IMG/VR virus record: IMGVR_UViG_3300009181_000381
Coordinates: 1-22,492 of that record
DNA: 22,492 nt
Direction: 5' to 3' (one strand)
Origin: a virus
A program made the position numbers and the translations under genes. Positions 14,939 to 22,492 of the stretch are shown piece after piece. Each line of letters begins with the position of its first letter. Positions within the stretch are counted from its first letter, which is position 1. The notes under the pieces were generated by a model, which was not told the DNA's origin, did no database searches, and saw nothing but the letters and a program-made list of their open reading frames with translations.

Positions 14939-16051
14939 TTATCATTTGACAGGCCAGAGGATGAACTGTCAGGAATCGGAAATCCATATGGATATTATGA
15001 TGGAACATTTAAGGATTTCATTGAGGACATGAAAACATTATTTAATGCTGATATCAGGATTGATAATGGTACAATGTATTTTGAGGAAAAACATTATTGG
15101 AATTTATACAATCCATACATTGTTGATAATACAGATGAAATTGGGTACACCTATAATGCCAATGATCCACATGGAACAAATGCAACAGAATGTCCATCAG
15201 TTTACAATTTACAATTTCAGTTGGATGATTCAGAAATGAATACCATCCACAGATATCAAGGCACAACAGCATCTGTACAGGTATTGCCAAATGTTATTGG
15301 TAATAAAAAACATCTGACATCACAAACAGGTGTGGTTATAACATTCCCCTGTGCATTAGGAAAGCGAAAAGAATATTTAAATGATGTTGAGATTAAACTA
15401 CAAAAATTAATAAATTTTACCCATGATCTGGTATCAGTTGTTGATTTTATTGTTGAGGTTGCAATAAATTCATTGTTGGGATTGCCGGGTGCAGTTGCAA
15501 GTATAATTGCAGGGCATCCAATCATACAGATAAACAATTTGTCCGATAGCATACCAATTGATACATTCAACCAAAGGATTGGTTGGTTGGAATTATCCAA
15601 TGATTCATTCAGCATACCAAAAATATTTGTTGGTACACAGGTTGGCAATGATTGGGAGGTGCATCCAAACAGTTATGAAAGGATGTCAGCACAGGGATTG
15701 TTATATTGGTTTCATGGAAAAAATTTGGCCACCAGAGGAAACCAATACTTAACATATTTTGATAAGGTGTTTAAATTCTGTTGCGCGGATTTTGTGCAGG
15801 TGTTACAATCCAATGTGATGATGGTACCAACAACATCAGGTGGGCATGTGTTTGGAAAGTTTACCAGAATTGTGTGGGATTTGGAATCAGAAATGGCCAC
15901 AGCAGATTACAGGATCAATCAATTATTCACAACCAATTTAACAGAAAGGTTAATTGTTGATGGATTAAATGCAGGTGTGATTGGACAGGGCGGATCATCA
16001 GGTGGCAATGGATCAGGTGGTGGTGGTGGTGGTACACAATGGCCACAGTAA
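14939..16051 (+). CDS. Baseplate-type tail protein, C-terminal part (after in-frame TAA)
   Basis: Same frame as the gene before it. The 30 codons after the TAA (LSFDRPEDELSGIGNPYGYY then DGTFKDFIED) are good coding sequence without ATG; the first ATG is 15029, giving 340 residues from MKTLFNADIRIDNGTMYFEEK. The stretch FKDFIEDMKTLFNADIRIDNGTMYFE crosses the possible restart and reads like a continuous domain of Bacteroidota baseplate proteins. Later there is a hydrophobic region (LVSVVDFIVEVAINSLLGLPGAVASIIAG) and a Gly/Ser end with six GGT codons. If the TAA is real, translation must read through it or restart at 15029. Confidence 0.65.
   Translation, partial: LSFDRPEDELSGIGNPYGYYDGTFKDFIEDMKTLFNADIRIDNGTMYFEEKHYWNLYNPYIVDNTDEIGYTYNANDPHGTNATECPSVYNLQFQLDDSEMNTIHRYQGTTASVQVLPNVIGNKKHLTSQTGVVITFPCALGKRKEYLNDVEIKLQKLINFTHDLVSVVDFIVEVAINSLLGLPGAVASIIAGHPIIQINNLSDSIPIDTFNQRIGWLELSNDSFSIPKIFVGTQVGNDWEVHPNSYERMSAQGLLYWFHGKNLATRGNQYLTYFDKVFKFCCADFVQVLQSNVMMVPTTSGGHVFGKFTRIVWDLESEMATADYRINQLFTTNLTERLIVDGLNAGVIGQGGSSGGNGSGGGGGGTQWPQ
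16016..16033 (+). repeat. (GGT)6 triplet repeat
   Basis: Six GGT codons in frame give Gly6 near the C-terminus of the baseplate-type protein (SGGNGSGGGGGGTQWPQ). Length change would add or drop glycines without shifting the frame, so it is a flexible linker rather than a phase switch. Confidence 0.8.
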
Positions 16052-16061
16052 AAACAAAACT

Positions 16062-16334
16062 ATGGACACAGATAAGTTTAGACAAATGCAAGAAATGAGT
16101 GCAAAACTGCAACAATCAGCAAATGAATTTGCACCACAACTAAAATTGTTACAAGCAAAGGCAGAAGAAATAAAGTTGTTGGCAGAAAAATTTAAACAGC
16201 GTGATTTAACCAACATTGTTATTGATGGTAATAAATGTTCAGTAAGTCATTCAGATAATGGTGTTGTGGTAATTACATTTGATGCACCTAACAATGCAAA
16301 CATTTTTCATCATAAATTAATAACTAACCAATGA
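16062..16334 (+). CDS. Small coiled-coil hypothetical protein
   Basis: A 90-residue protein. Residues 1-50 (MDTDKFRQMQEMSAKLQQSANEF, then LKLLQAKAEEIKLLAEKF) form a likely coiled coil; the rest (LTNIVIDGNKCSVSHSDNGVVVITFDAP) is a small beta part. I start at ATG 16062, ten bases after the preceding TAA, because the upstream frame runs through the Gly repeat of the other gene as low-complexity sequence. It overlaps the next gene by four bases (ATGA). Probably a tail accessory protein; family unknown. Confidence 0.65.
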   Translation: MDTDKFRQMQEMSAKLQQSANEFAPQLKLLQAKAEEIKLLAEKFKQRDLTNIVIDGNKCSVSHSDNGVVVITFDAPNNANIFHHKLITNQ

Positions 16335-18595
16335 GTGTTGTAATTACATCCAGAACATTTTATGATGAATACACAGATACAGGTGGTGGTGGTGTCACAT
16401 ATTTAAATGGTGGCATTGGCAACAGGATGAAATGTGTGATTGAATTTTACACATTTTTAGGAAAAGAAAACAGCAGAATGGTATTTGATTCAGCCACCAA
16501 AACCATTACCAATGGCAACAGGTTGGATACAACCAATTTTATATCAGATGGATGGTTGGTTGGGATGACTATTGATGTAATTGGTACAGTATCAAACAAT
16601 GGCACATACACTATTACAGCAGTTGAATCAACAGTAATAACAGTTGCAGAAGCATTGGTAAATGAAACGGATGAATCATGTTCATTTTATGACACCACAC
16701 CAATTACTGCCTGTGACTTTTTATACAACATAATTCCAAATGGTGCATCAGAATCATATGCATCCTTAACAGATCGCGGAAACATTCAAAAATATGTTGT
16801 TGATGGAATTGCATCAGGAACAGCCACACCTGTTTATTTCCTTGTTGGATCAAATTCAATGGGGTGGGTGACTAATGAGATAACCGACACAACAACAGGT
16901 GAAACAAATGAGGTATTTATTGAAGGTGCAGGAATCACAGATTATAAACAGGCATTCACATTAACACAATGGTTTACAGTCACACCATTATGGTTGAACA
17001 ATCAGGATAGAAATTTTGCAAACAATATTGCACCTGATTACCTAATCCTGCCAAATGGATTAAAATACATTTTCAGAATCAATGCAAAGTTTGATTTTTA
17101 TGATCCTATTGTGCCACACACAGGTGGCATCAGTAATGAAAATGGGATGTCATGTTGGTATAATGCCAACAATACAAACACCAGATCATTGTATAATGTA
17201 AAATCAATTACATATACTAATCCTGCAACATCAGAGGTATTTGATTCAATTGATTTTTCAATACCAACAGAAATTGTGATTGAATTATATTCTGTTGCAG
17301 GATCATTTCTATATACTGCACCATCATCACCATCAACAGCAATAACATTGGATTTTATTTGGAATGATTTGAATCTGGTTGATTTCACTAATACACCGGA
17401 TACAACATTGCGCCAAAATTTTATGAATGATAGGTTGATTGCGCAGATAACTGATCCATCAACTAATGGTGAATACTTTGGAACAGATTACCAGATCATT
17501 ACAGATTTATCAATTTCATATATTGATGCAAACAATGTTACACTAACATTTCAAACAGATTTTGCAACATATCTGCAGGGCATATTGTCACAACAGCCAA
17601 TCAGCAACAGGAATTATTCATTACTGATATCAACACAGGATGAAACCATAAAAACAACAAAACAAAATGATCGCGTGGTGGTGTTGGTTGATGACAATCA
17701 GTTGGCATATGATCAAACTGATGCAACATTGATTGAGGCATTGGATGAATTCCATGTGTACCAATATCCAAACATTGATGCCAATGATGAAAATTATGTA
17801 TTGGGGTGGGGTGGCGATCCTTTCTATGTTGATTTTCCATTTTTATTTTTAACTGATCCTGATGCAGATGGTGTTTATCCATCATTGCGAAGTTGTGGAA
17901 TGCAGGTTGTTGCAGTAAAAACAGGTGAGGATGATTTTGTTATTGAATCAACAACATTTGATACAGGATTTGCAATTGTCAGGGGTGGTGTGCAGGATAT
18001 TGATTTATCACAATCGCGCAGTTTTATTGGTTTGCCTGATGAATATAACACCTGTTCGATAACAAGGGATGACACCATTGACACCGGCACACAATCAGGA
18101 TATAGATTCAAATATGCATTTGCATTAAGATATGAATATTGGTTGAATGTCATTCAAACATCACAGCAATGGCAATATCCAATTTATCAGGATATTACTG
18201 ATGTATCCCAATTGTGGGAAACAATGGTTGCAAACGGATGGACATTGCAATTGAAATTTGTTGCGAATGCCAGAGGATACGATGATCATATTACTAATTT
18301 TTGGGCATATACAGAAATGGATCAAAGGGCAATTGGATCGGCACCAGATGGAGGCATAACATTTACATGTGTTGTTGATTTCATAAATGAGGATGATGTT
18401 ATTGTTGGAACATATGATACAAGTGATCCAACATTATATGGTGCAATATTGATTGGCACCAAAACAAAAATCAGGTGTACATTTTATGGCAATTTCACAA
18501 CCATGCCTGTTGGATTCAATTCATTTTATGGATACCTTTTCATGGATTTGTTGAATAGTGGTGGAATAAACAATAGAAGGTTTGCACAAACATAA
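16331..18595 (+). CDS. Large tail protein, beta-rich, cut by in-frame TAA
   Basis: 754 residues from ATG 16331 to TAA 18593-18595, with 70 further good codons to TAA 18806 (825 codons in all). Mostly beta-rich with recurring modules: FDSATKTITNGNRLDTTNFISDGW then GMTIDVIGTVSNNGTYTITAVESTVITVAEAL near 50-105 resembles a small beta module common in phage baseplate and fibre proteins. No catalytic motif seen. Later parts (ITDLSISYIDANNVTLTFQTDF; FRYEYWLNV-like text near 600) are typical of tail surface proteins of Bacteroidota phages. The role may be a minor tail or fibre-attachment protein. The in-frame stop removes the last 70 residues unless it is read through. Confidence 0.6.
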   Translation: MSVVITSRTFYDEYTDTGGGGVTYLNGGIGNRMKCVIEFYTFLGKENSRMVFDSATKTITNGNRLDTTNFISDGWLVGMTIDVIGTVSNNGTYTITAVESTVITVAEALVNETDESCSFYDTTPITACDFLYNIIPNGASESYASLTDRGNIQKYVVDGIASGTATPVYFLVGSNSMGWVTNEITDTTTGETNEVFIEGAGITDYKQAFTLTQWFTVTPLWLNNQDRNFANNIAPDYLILPNGLKYIFRINAKFDFYDPIVPHTGGISNENGMSCWYNANNTNTRSLYNVKSITYTNPATSEVFDSIDFSIPTEIVIELYSVAGSFLYTAPSSPSTAITLDFIWNDLNLVDFTNTPDTTLRQNFMNDRLIAQITDPSTNGEYFGTDYQIITDLSISYIDANNVTLTFQTDFATYLQGILSQQPISNRNYSLLISTQDETIKTTKQNDRVVVLVDDNQLAYDQTDATLIEALDEFHVYQYPNIDANDENYVLGWGGDPFYVDFPFLFLTDPDADGVYPSLRSCGMQVVAVKTGEDDFVIESTTFDTGFAIVRGGVQDIDLSQSRSFIGLPDEYNTCSITRDDTIDTGTQSGYRFKYAFALRYEYWLNVIQTSQQWQYPIYQDITDVSQLWETMVANGWTLQLKFVANARGYDDHITNFWAYTEMDQRAIGSAPDGGITFTCVVDFINEDDVIVGTYDTSDPTLYGAILIGTKTKIRCTFYGNFTTMPVGFNSFYGYLFMDLLNSGGINNRRFAQT

Positions 18596-18808
18596 TTTGA
18601 TTCAGAAACCGGATCACCATTTACATTTGCTGTGGCTGATCCATTGGCTGATTTATCATGGAGTTCAGCAAACATGACAATCAATCTGTTTTATTATTCA
18701 AAAGTTACATTGGAATGTTGGTATGACGATACAGTATTAAATTGGGCGGTGAATAATGAGGGGGTGCAGATTTATCCAAAGTTGGGATTTTTAAATTTCA
18801 TTAGTTAA
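18596..18808 (+). pseudogene. C-terminal coding remainder of the large tail protein
   Basis: 71 codons in the frame of the preceding gene, from TTT 18596 to TAA 18806-18808, without a usable start (the only ATG is at codon 27). It reads FDSETGSPFTFAVADPLADL, then MTINLFYYSKVTLECWYDDTVLNW, with the codon use of the neighbours and ending ten bases before the next gene. It is the natural end of the gene at 16331, separated by one TAA codon. Confidence 0.6.
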
Positions 18809-18818
18809 AATAAAAGGG

Positions 18819-19865
18819 ATGCCATTAATACCAACCAATCCACAGGCAGTAACTGATTTGTTAGGGATGACACCGGCACCACCAACATTTAGTAATCAGG
18901 ATGATGTGGTGGTTATAGGAACACAATCAAAAAAAATCAATGTTGGAATCATTGCAGGATTAATGCAATTTAACAATTGCACAGATGATGAATGCAGATC
19001 ATTGAATGATCCATGTTGTTATCGCAATCCGGTATTTGGTGTTGATGATTCATCAATCACATATCCAACATATGAAAATGATTTTTCGTCATTCCTGTTG
19101 GCATATTACACATTGTTATCACCATCCATTACCATCACATTGCAAAAGTTATCCGGATCAACATGGGGTAATGTGGCCACATTAAATTCCGGTGCATTAG
19201 GATTAAATTATGCTTATGGATCAATTGCCGGCCACAGCAATTATGTTGGTTATGCATTGAATTGGGGATTGGTGTTTGTTAATTATGGTGCAGGGATTTA
19301 CAGGATCAAAATTGTTACTGTGAATTCTGGTGTAACATCATGTTTGGCATCAGAGGAATATAAACTGTTGGAATTTGATTGTGAAAGGGCGCAGGGTACA
19401 GTTAAATTTGAAACAACCACCAATGGAAAAATTGGTGATAAAAGGGTTGATTATCTGTTGCATGATTTCACAAACATGGCATGGTATGATTCATTAAGGG
19501 TAAATGGATTTTTCGGATATGAAAAGGTGTCAGAATATCGCACAGTCAATTTGGAGTGGGGAAATCCTAATCATGGCAAAATACAAAAGGTCAGGGATGA
19601 ATCAGTTTCATCATTTGAATTCCTTATGCGACAGGACACACCACAATATGTACACACCAGATTGATGGTTTATGGTTTAATGGCCGATACATTACAAGTA
19701 TCTGATTATAACATCAACAATTCTGATTGGGATATAAAAAGGATGTTTGTTGTTAGGGATTCATCATATGAACCAACATATTATAATGATCGCAATCGCA
19801 GGATTGCCGGTGTGAAAATGACATTTAAAAAGGGTGTGCAATCATCCATTAAAACCAACTGTTGA
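18819..19865 (+). CDS. Tail structural protein, Cys-rich N-terminal part
   Basis: A 348-residue protein. After a Pro-rich start (MPLIPTNPQAVTDLLGMTPAPP) there is a segment with CTDDECRSLNDPCC, then beta-rich sequence (ITITLQKLSGSTWGNVATLN, GIYRIKIVTVNSGVTSC), and a second part ERAQGTVKFETTTNGKIGDKRVDYLLHDFTNMAWYDSLRVNGFFGY to the end. I recognise the type from Bacteroidota-phage tails, placed just before the fibre, but no named family. It ends with KTNC and its TGA overlaps the fibre ATG by one base. Baseplate periphery or fibre-attachment role is likely by position. Confidence 0.6.
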   Translation: MPLIPTNPQAVTDLLGMTPAPPTFSNQDDVVVIGTQSKKINVGIIAGLMQFNNCTDDECRSLNDPCCYRNPVFGVDDSSITYPTYENDFSSFLLAYYTLLSPSITITLQKLSGSTWGNVATLNSGALGLNYAYGSIAGHSNYVGYALNWGLVFVNYGAGIYRIKIVTVNSGVTSCLASEEYKLLEFDCERAQGTVKFETTTNGKIGDKRVDYLLHDFTNMAWYDSLRVNGFFGYEKVSEYRTVNLEWGNPNHGKIQKVRDESVSSFEFLMRQDTPQYVHTRLMVYGLMADTLQVSDYNINNSDWDIKRMFVVRDSSYEPTYYNDRNRRIAGVKMTFKKGVQSSIKTNC

Positions 19866-21994
19866 TGACACCATTGATTCATGCATCCACATATTGGACA
19901 TCACAGAATATTGTGTTGGAACCATCACAGATTGGATTGGAATCCGACACCAACCAATTTAAAATTGGTGATGGTACCACAGCATGGAATGATCTTTCTT
20001 ATTATGCAACAGTTTTTGAATATGCTGTGGCATCAGGAACAGATACATATGCATGCAATTTTGGAAAGGCATTAATTGTATCCAACAACATTCCTGATTA
20101 TTATACAGGATTGCGCATATGGGTAAAATTTACCAATGCAAATACAGGTGCATGTACATTGAACATGGATGGGTATGGGGCAAAGGGAATAAAAAAGAAT
20201 GTCAGTACAGCATTGGCATCTGGTGATATTTTGGCCGGTGGGATTTATGTGTTAGTTTATGATGGCACCAATTTTCAAATTGAGGGTGTTGGATCAGGTG
20301 GTGGCAGTACATACACAGTTGATAATGGATTGACTGAAAATGTTGCAACCAATTTTCAATTGGGGGGGCAGTTGACACACATAACATCCATTGGTACTGT
20401 TGATGATGATTCATTTTATTTGGAAATATTGGGTGATGCCGGTAATTATTCATCCAATGGTATTCTGTATGTTCATGGTGCGCAATATGGTATTGGAGGA
20501 CAGGGATCATCAGTTGGTGTAACAGGTACAGCAGATTCAATTCCATTGTGGGCAGTTAACACAGCCACAGGAAGAAATAATATTGTTGATGGTGTGGTTA
20601 TCAATCGCGCAAATGCTAATGCATTGACGGGAATGGGTGTACAGATACACACCAATTTATCAGATTCAGCCGGTGGCATAGACACAGCATCATTATTGAT
20701 TACCAAATGGAGTACACCAACAGCAGGAAATGAAACAGCGCAATGGGAGGTGTGGCTAAAAACAGGTGGTGCATCAGAAACCAGAAAATTGGCGGTGGCC
20801 GGATCAGGCCAATTGATATTGGATAAATATGGCATCAACACATTTGCAGGTGTACCAACATATGCATTGGGTACAGATGCATCAGGAAACATTGTTGAAT
20901 TTGCAGTTGGTGGTGGTGGTGCAGTTGCAGGTGCTGATAAACAGGTGCAGTATAATGATGCCGGATCATTTGGAGCAGAAGCAGGATTTGAATATGACAA
21001 GACAACGAATATTCTTTCAGTTGATACTGTTGATCTTGATAAAGCTATATTAACAGATATTGCAACACCAACAGCACCAGCAACAAACTCATTAATACTT
21101 TTTTCAAAAGACCAAAATGGACTATCAGTTCCTCACATATTAGATGAGAATGGAAATGAGATTGAAATAACAAGGGATAACTTAACGATAGTTAGGAATA
21201 CAAGTGGTGCATCAATTTCTAAGGGTTCAGTAGTCTATATAACAGGTGCAACAGGTTCGGTTCCTAATGTTTCAAAGGCAAGAGCAAATTCATTAACTAC
21301 ATTACCTGCTTATGGTATAATGTACCAAACAACAGCCAACACTGGATTCGGTTGGATGATGGTATTAGGGATGATTGAAAAAATTGATTTATCGGCTTTT
21401 TCAATTGGTGATTTACTGTATGTATCATCAGCAACAGCAGGATTATTAACCGCAACTAAACCTGTTTCACCAAATTACGCTCAATCAATGGGTGTAGTTT
21501 TAAATAACGGAGTTGGTAATGGGGTGTTACAAGTATTTACAAGAATAGTTGAAGTAGCAACCACACAAGCATCAGGAACTAACGATACATCAATATCTAC
21601 AACAGCTTTTGTTCAGCAAGAAATAACTAACTTAAAAAAAGGAAGTTTTGGTGCAACATGGGATGGACAAGGTGGTGTGATTGGCACAGGTGGATGGCAG
21701 GAAATTATAATCCCATATGCAGGAACCATTACAGATTGGGTGATTGATTCATATACACCGGCAACAGGTGTTGCAGTTAGTGGATCAATTATTATTGAAT
21801 TATACAGGAGTGGTGCAAGTATAATTGGTGCAGGGAACAAACCAACATTGGCAGTTGCATCAACAAACACAGCATCTGTTAGTGGATGGACATCCACAGC
21901 AGTTGCAGTTGGTGATAAGTTATATGCATATGTGAGTAATTCACCTGTATCCTGTTTGAAGGTAACCTGTACATTTAAAATTACCAAAACATAA
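19865..21994 (+). CDS. Tail fibre / receptor-binding protein
   Basis: A 709-residue modular fibre. Residues 18-46 (VLEPSQIGLESDTNQFKIGDGTTAWND) are the fibre repeat found at the head of many phage fibres and in major-tropism-determinant N-termini. Next is a domain with NTGACTLNMDGYGAKGI and VYDGTNFQIEGVG (about 95-140), then a shaft with KQVQYNDAGSFGAEAGFEYDKTTNILSV. Residues about 440-560 (NTSGASISKGSVVYITGATG onward) are a widespread fibre module with foreign codons. The C-terminal 115 residues are a beta domain that may bind the receptor. The start is ATG 19865, overlapping the previous stop, not TTG 19862. Trimeric in inference. Confidence 0.8.
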   Translation: MTPLIHASTYWTSQNIVLEPSQIGLESDTNQFKIGDGTTAWNDLSYYATVFEYAVASGTDTYACNFGKALIVSNNIPDYYTGLRIWVKFTNANTGACTLNMDGYGAKGIKKNVSTALASGDILAGGIYVLVYDGTNFQIEGVGSGGGSTYTVDNGLTENVATNFQLGGQLTHITSIGTVDDDSFYLEILGDAGNYSSNGILYVHGAQYGIGGQGSSVGVTGTADSIPLWAVNTATGRNNIVDGVVINRANANALTGMGVQIHTNLSDSAGGIDTASLLITKWSTPTAGNETAQWEVWLKTGGASETRKLAVAGSGQLILDKYGINTFAGVPTYALGTDASGNIVEFAVGGGGAVAGADKQVQYNDAGSFGAEAGFEYDKTTNILSVDTVDLDKAILTDIATPTAPATNSLILFSKDQNGLSVPHILDENGNEIEITRDNLTIVRNTSGASISKGSVVYITGATGSVPNVSKARANSLTTLPAYGIMYQTTANTGFGWMMVLGMIEKIDLSAFSIGDLLYVSSATAGLLTATKPVSPNYAQSMGVVLNNGVGNGVLQVFTRIVEVATTQASGTNDTSISTTAFVQQEITNLKKGSFGATWDGQGGVIGTGGWQEIIIPYAGTITDWVIDSYTPATGVAVSGSIIIELYRSGASIIGAGNKPTLAVASTNTASVSGWTSTAVAVGDKLYAYVSNSPVSCLKVTCTFKITKT
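20985..21640 (+). other. Foreign codon-usage module inside the tail fibre
   Basis: Within this stretch the codons change: CTT, TCT, CCT, GCT, ACG and TCG appear (for example GTTCCTCAC near 21127), against TCA, CCA, GCA and TTG elsewhere. Both AGCT sites of the window (21043, 21604) are here. The native style returns at about 21640. It covers the fibre module starting near TNILSVDTVDLDKAI and ending near VQQEITNLKK, so a domain exchange is likely. Edges are approximate. Confidence 0.55.
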
Positions 21995-21997
21995 AAA

Positions 21998-22492
21998 ATG
22001 CCAACAAAATACTACATCCAGACAAAGGAAAGGAGAGGAAAAAATACTGCAGTCACATTGGTTTTGTTTGTTTATACAGGATCATTTGTTGATTCAATTG
22101 CTGTGGAAATTCAACACCAGAATCCAAATGATGTAAACGAAATTTATTCAAACATTATTAAAAGGGGTGCATCTGAATTATTGAAATTGAAATCAGCACC
22201 AATTATTGATGCATTGATACCAAACATTCCTGCAACATTTACCACACCTAATTTTATTGCCAACATTATTGGCACACCAAACAGAATTGGATATGAATAT
22301 CTGGTAACCACAGTTCAGTACAATTATACATTGGGTGGATTTGAAACAATAACAATTAGCCATTTTAGGCCGACACAACAAAGTGATATTGAAACATTGA
22401 TTCTGGCATCTGGTGAAAAACAGGTATTGGAAAATGATGAATCAATAAACATTGATAATATATTGGATCAGTTGGTAACAGAATTTTATGAA
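21998..22492 (+). CDS. Hypothetical structural protein (partial, runs off right edge)
   Basis: ATG 21998 opens three bases after the fibre stop and the frame is open to the window end (165 codons). The start MPTKYYIQTKERRGKNTAVTL is followed by mixed alpha/beta sequence (VEIQHQNPNDVNEIYSNIIKRGASELLKLK, then NRIGYEYLVTTVQYNYTLGG). Codon use is native. No family recognised; probably another tail or fibre accessory protein given operon position. Confidence 0.7.
   Translation, partial: MPTKYYIQTKERRGKNTAVTLVLFVYTGSFVDSIAVEIQHQNPNDVNEIYSNIIKRGASELLKLKSAPIIDALIPNIPATFTTPNFIANIIGTPNRIGYEYLVTTVQYNYTLGGFETITISHFRPTQQSDIETLILASGEKQVLENDESINIDNILDQLVTEFYE

Noticed and set aside
16016-16033. GGT repeat as a phase-variation switch
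   Set aside because: The unit is a triplet in frame, so slippage changes only the glycine count and cannot switch the gene off.
7824-18595. Global reassignment of stop codons (alternative genetic code)
   Set aside because: TGA and TAA end more than twenty other genes at sensible places, often overlapping the next ATG, and no gene has more than one internal stop. TAG is not seen as a terminator, but it is also not used as a sense codon.
19865-21994. Diversity-generating retroelement acting on the tail fibre
   Set aside because: The N-terminal module resembles a tropism determinant, but I see no reverse transcriptase, no template repeat and no A-rich variable copy in the window.

Overview
The window is about 22.5 kb of a tailed double-stranded DNA phage (or prophage), from the end of the large terminase gene through the head, connector and tail genes to the tail fibre. 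Every gene I can support is on the plus strand. Most genes abut or overlap by 1-11 bases, often as ATGA. A Bacteroidota host is inferred from three things: AT-rich genes without Shine-Dalgarno sequences, A-rich leaders, and three exact copies of the Bacteroidota -7 promoter element TAnnTTTG. No integrase, lysis, replication, tRNA or CRISPR feature is visible.

Layout. 1-279: terminase C-terminus and a small Cys-rich protein. 297-4151: portal, small basic protein, HK97-type prohead protease (NHD/SIGF motifs) and major capsid protein, closed by terminator T1. 4262-7639: a cargo block of a small HTH protein, a GT-A-like glycosyltransferase, a 42-residue membrane peptide, a family-2 glycosyltransferase, a SAM methyltransferase and a GT-B-like glycosyltransferase. 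It is followed by the wreck of an HNH/AP2 homing endonuclease (7636-7776). 7794-10740: head-tail connector, lipoprotein, neck-type protein and probable tail-tube protein, closed by T2, which shares its 3' half with T1. 10816-22492: tail-completion protein, possible tape-measure chaperone, tape measure, baseplate-type proteins, tail fibre, and a gene running off the edge.

How it fits together. Portal, connector and the first tail gene each have TAnnTTTG exactly four bases before the ATG, the geometry of a leaderless mRNA. With the twin terminators after the capsid and tail-tube genes, the late region reads as three units: head, connector/tube and tail. The glycosylation block sits between units one and two as an add-on, with a dead homing endonuclease at its right edge.

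Three genes carry an in-frame stop with clearly coding sequence on both sides: TGA at 7824 in the connector, TAA at 14936 in a baseplate-type protein, TAA at 18593 in a large tail protein. They may be inactivating mutations in a decaying prophage, consensus errors, or readthrough; sequence alone does not decide. Other points of note are a fibre-type domain inserted in the connector, two patches of foreign codon usage (capsid and tail fibre), and the tetramer AGCT, found only inside the tail-fibre patch.
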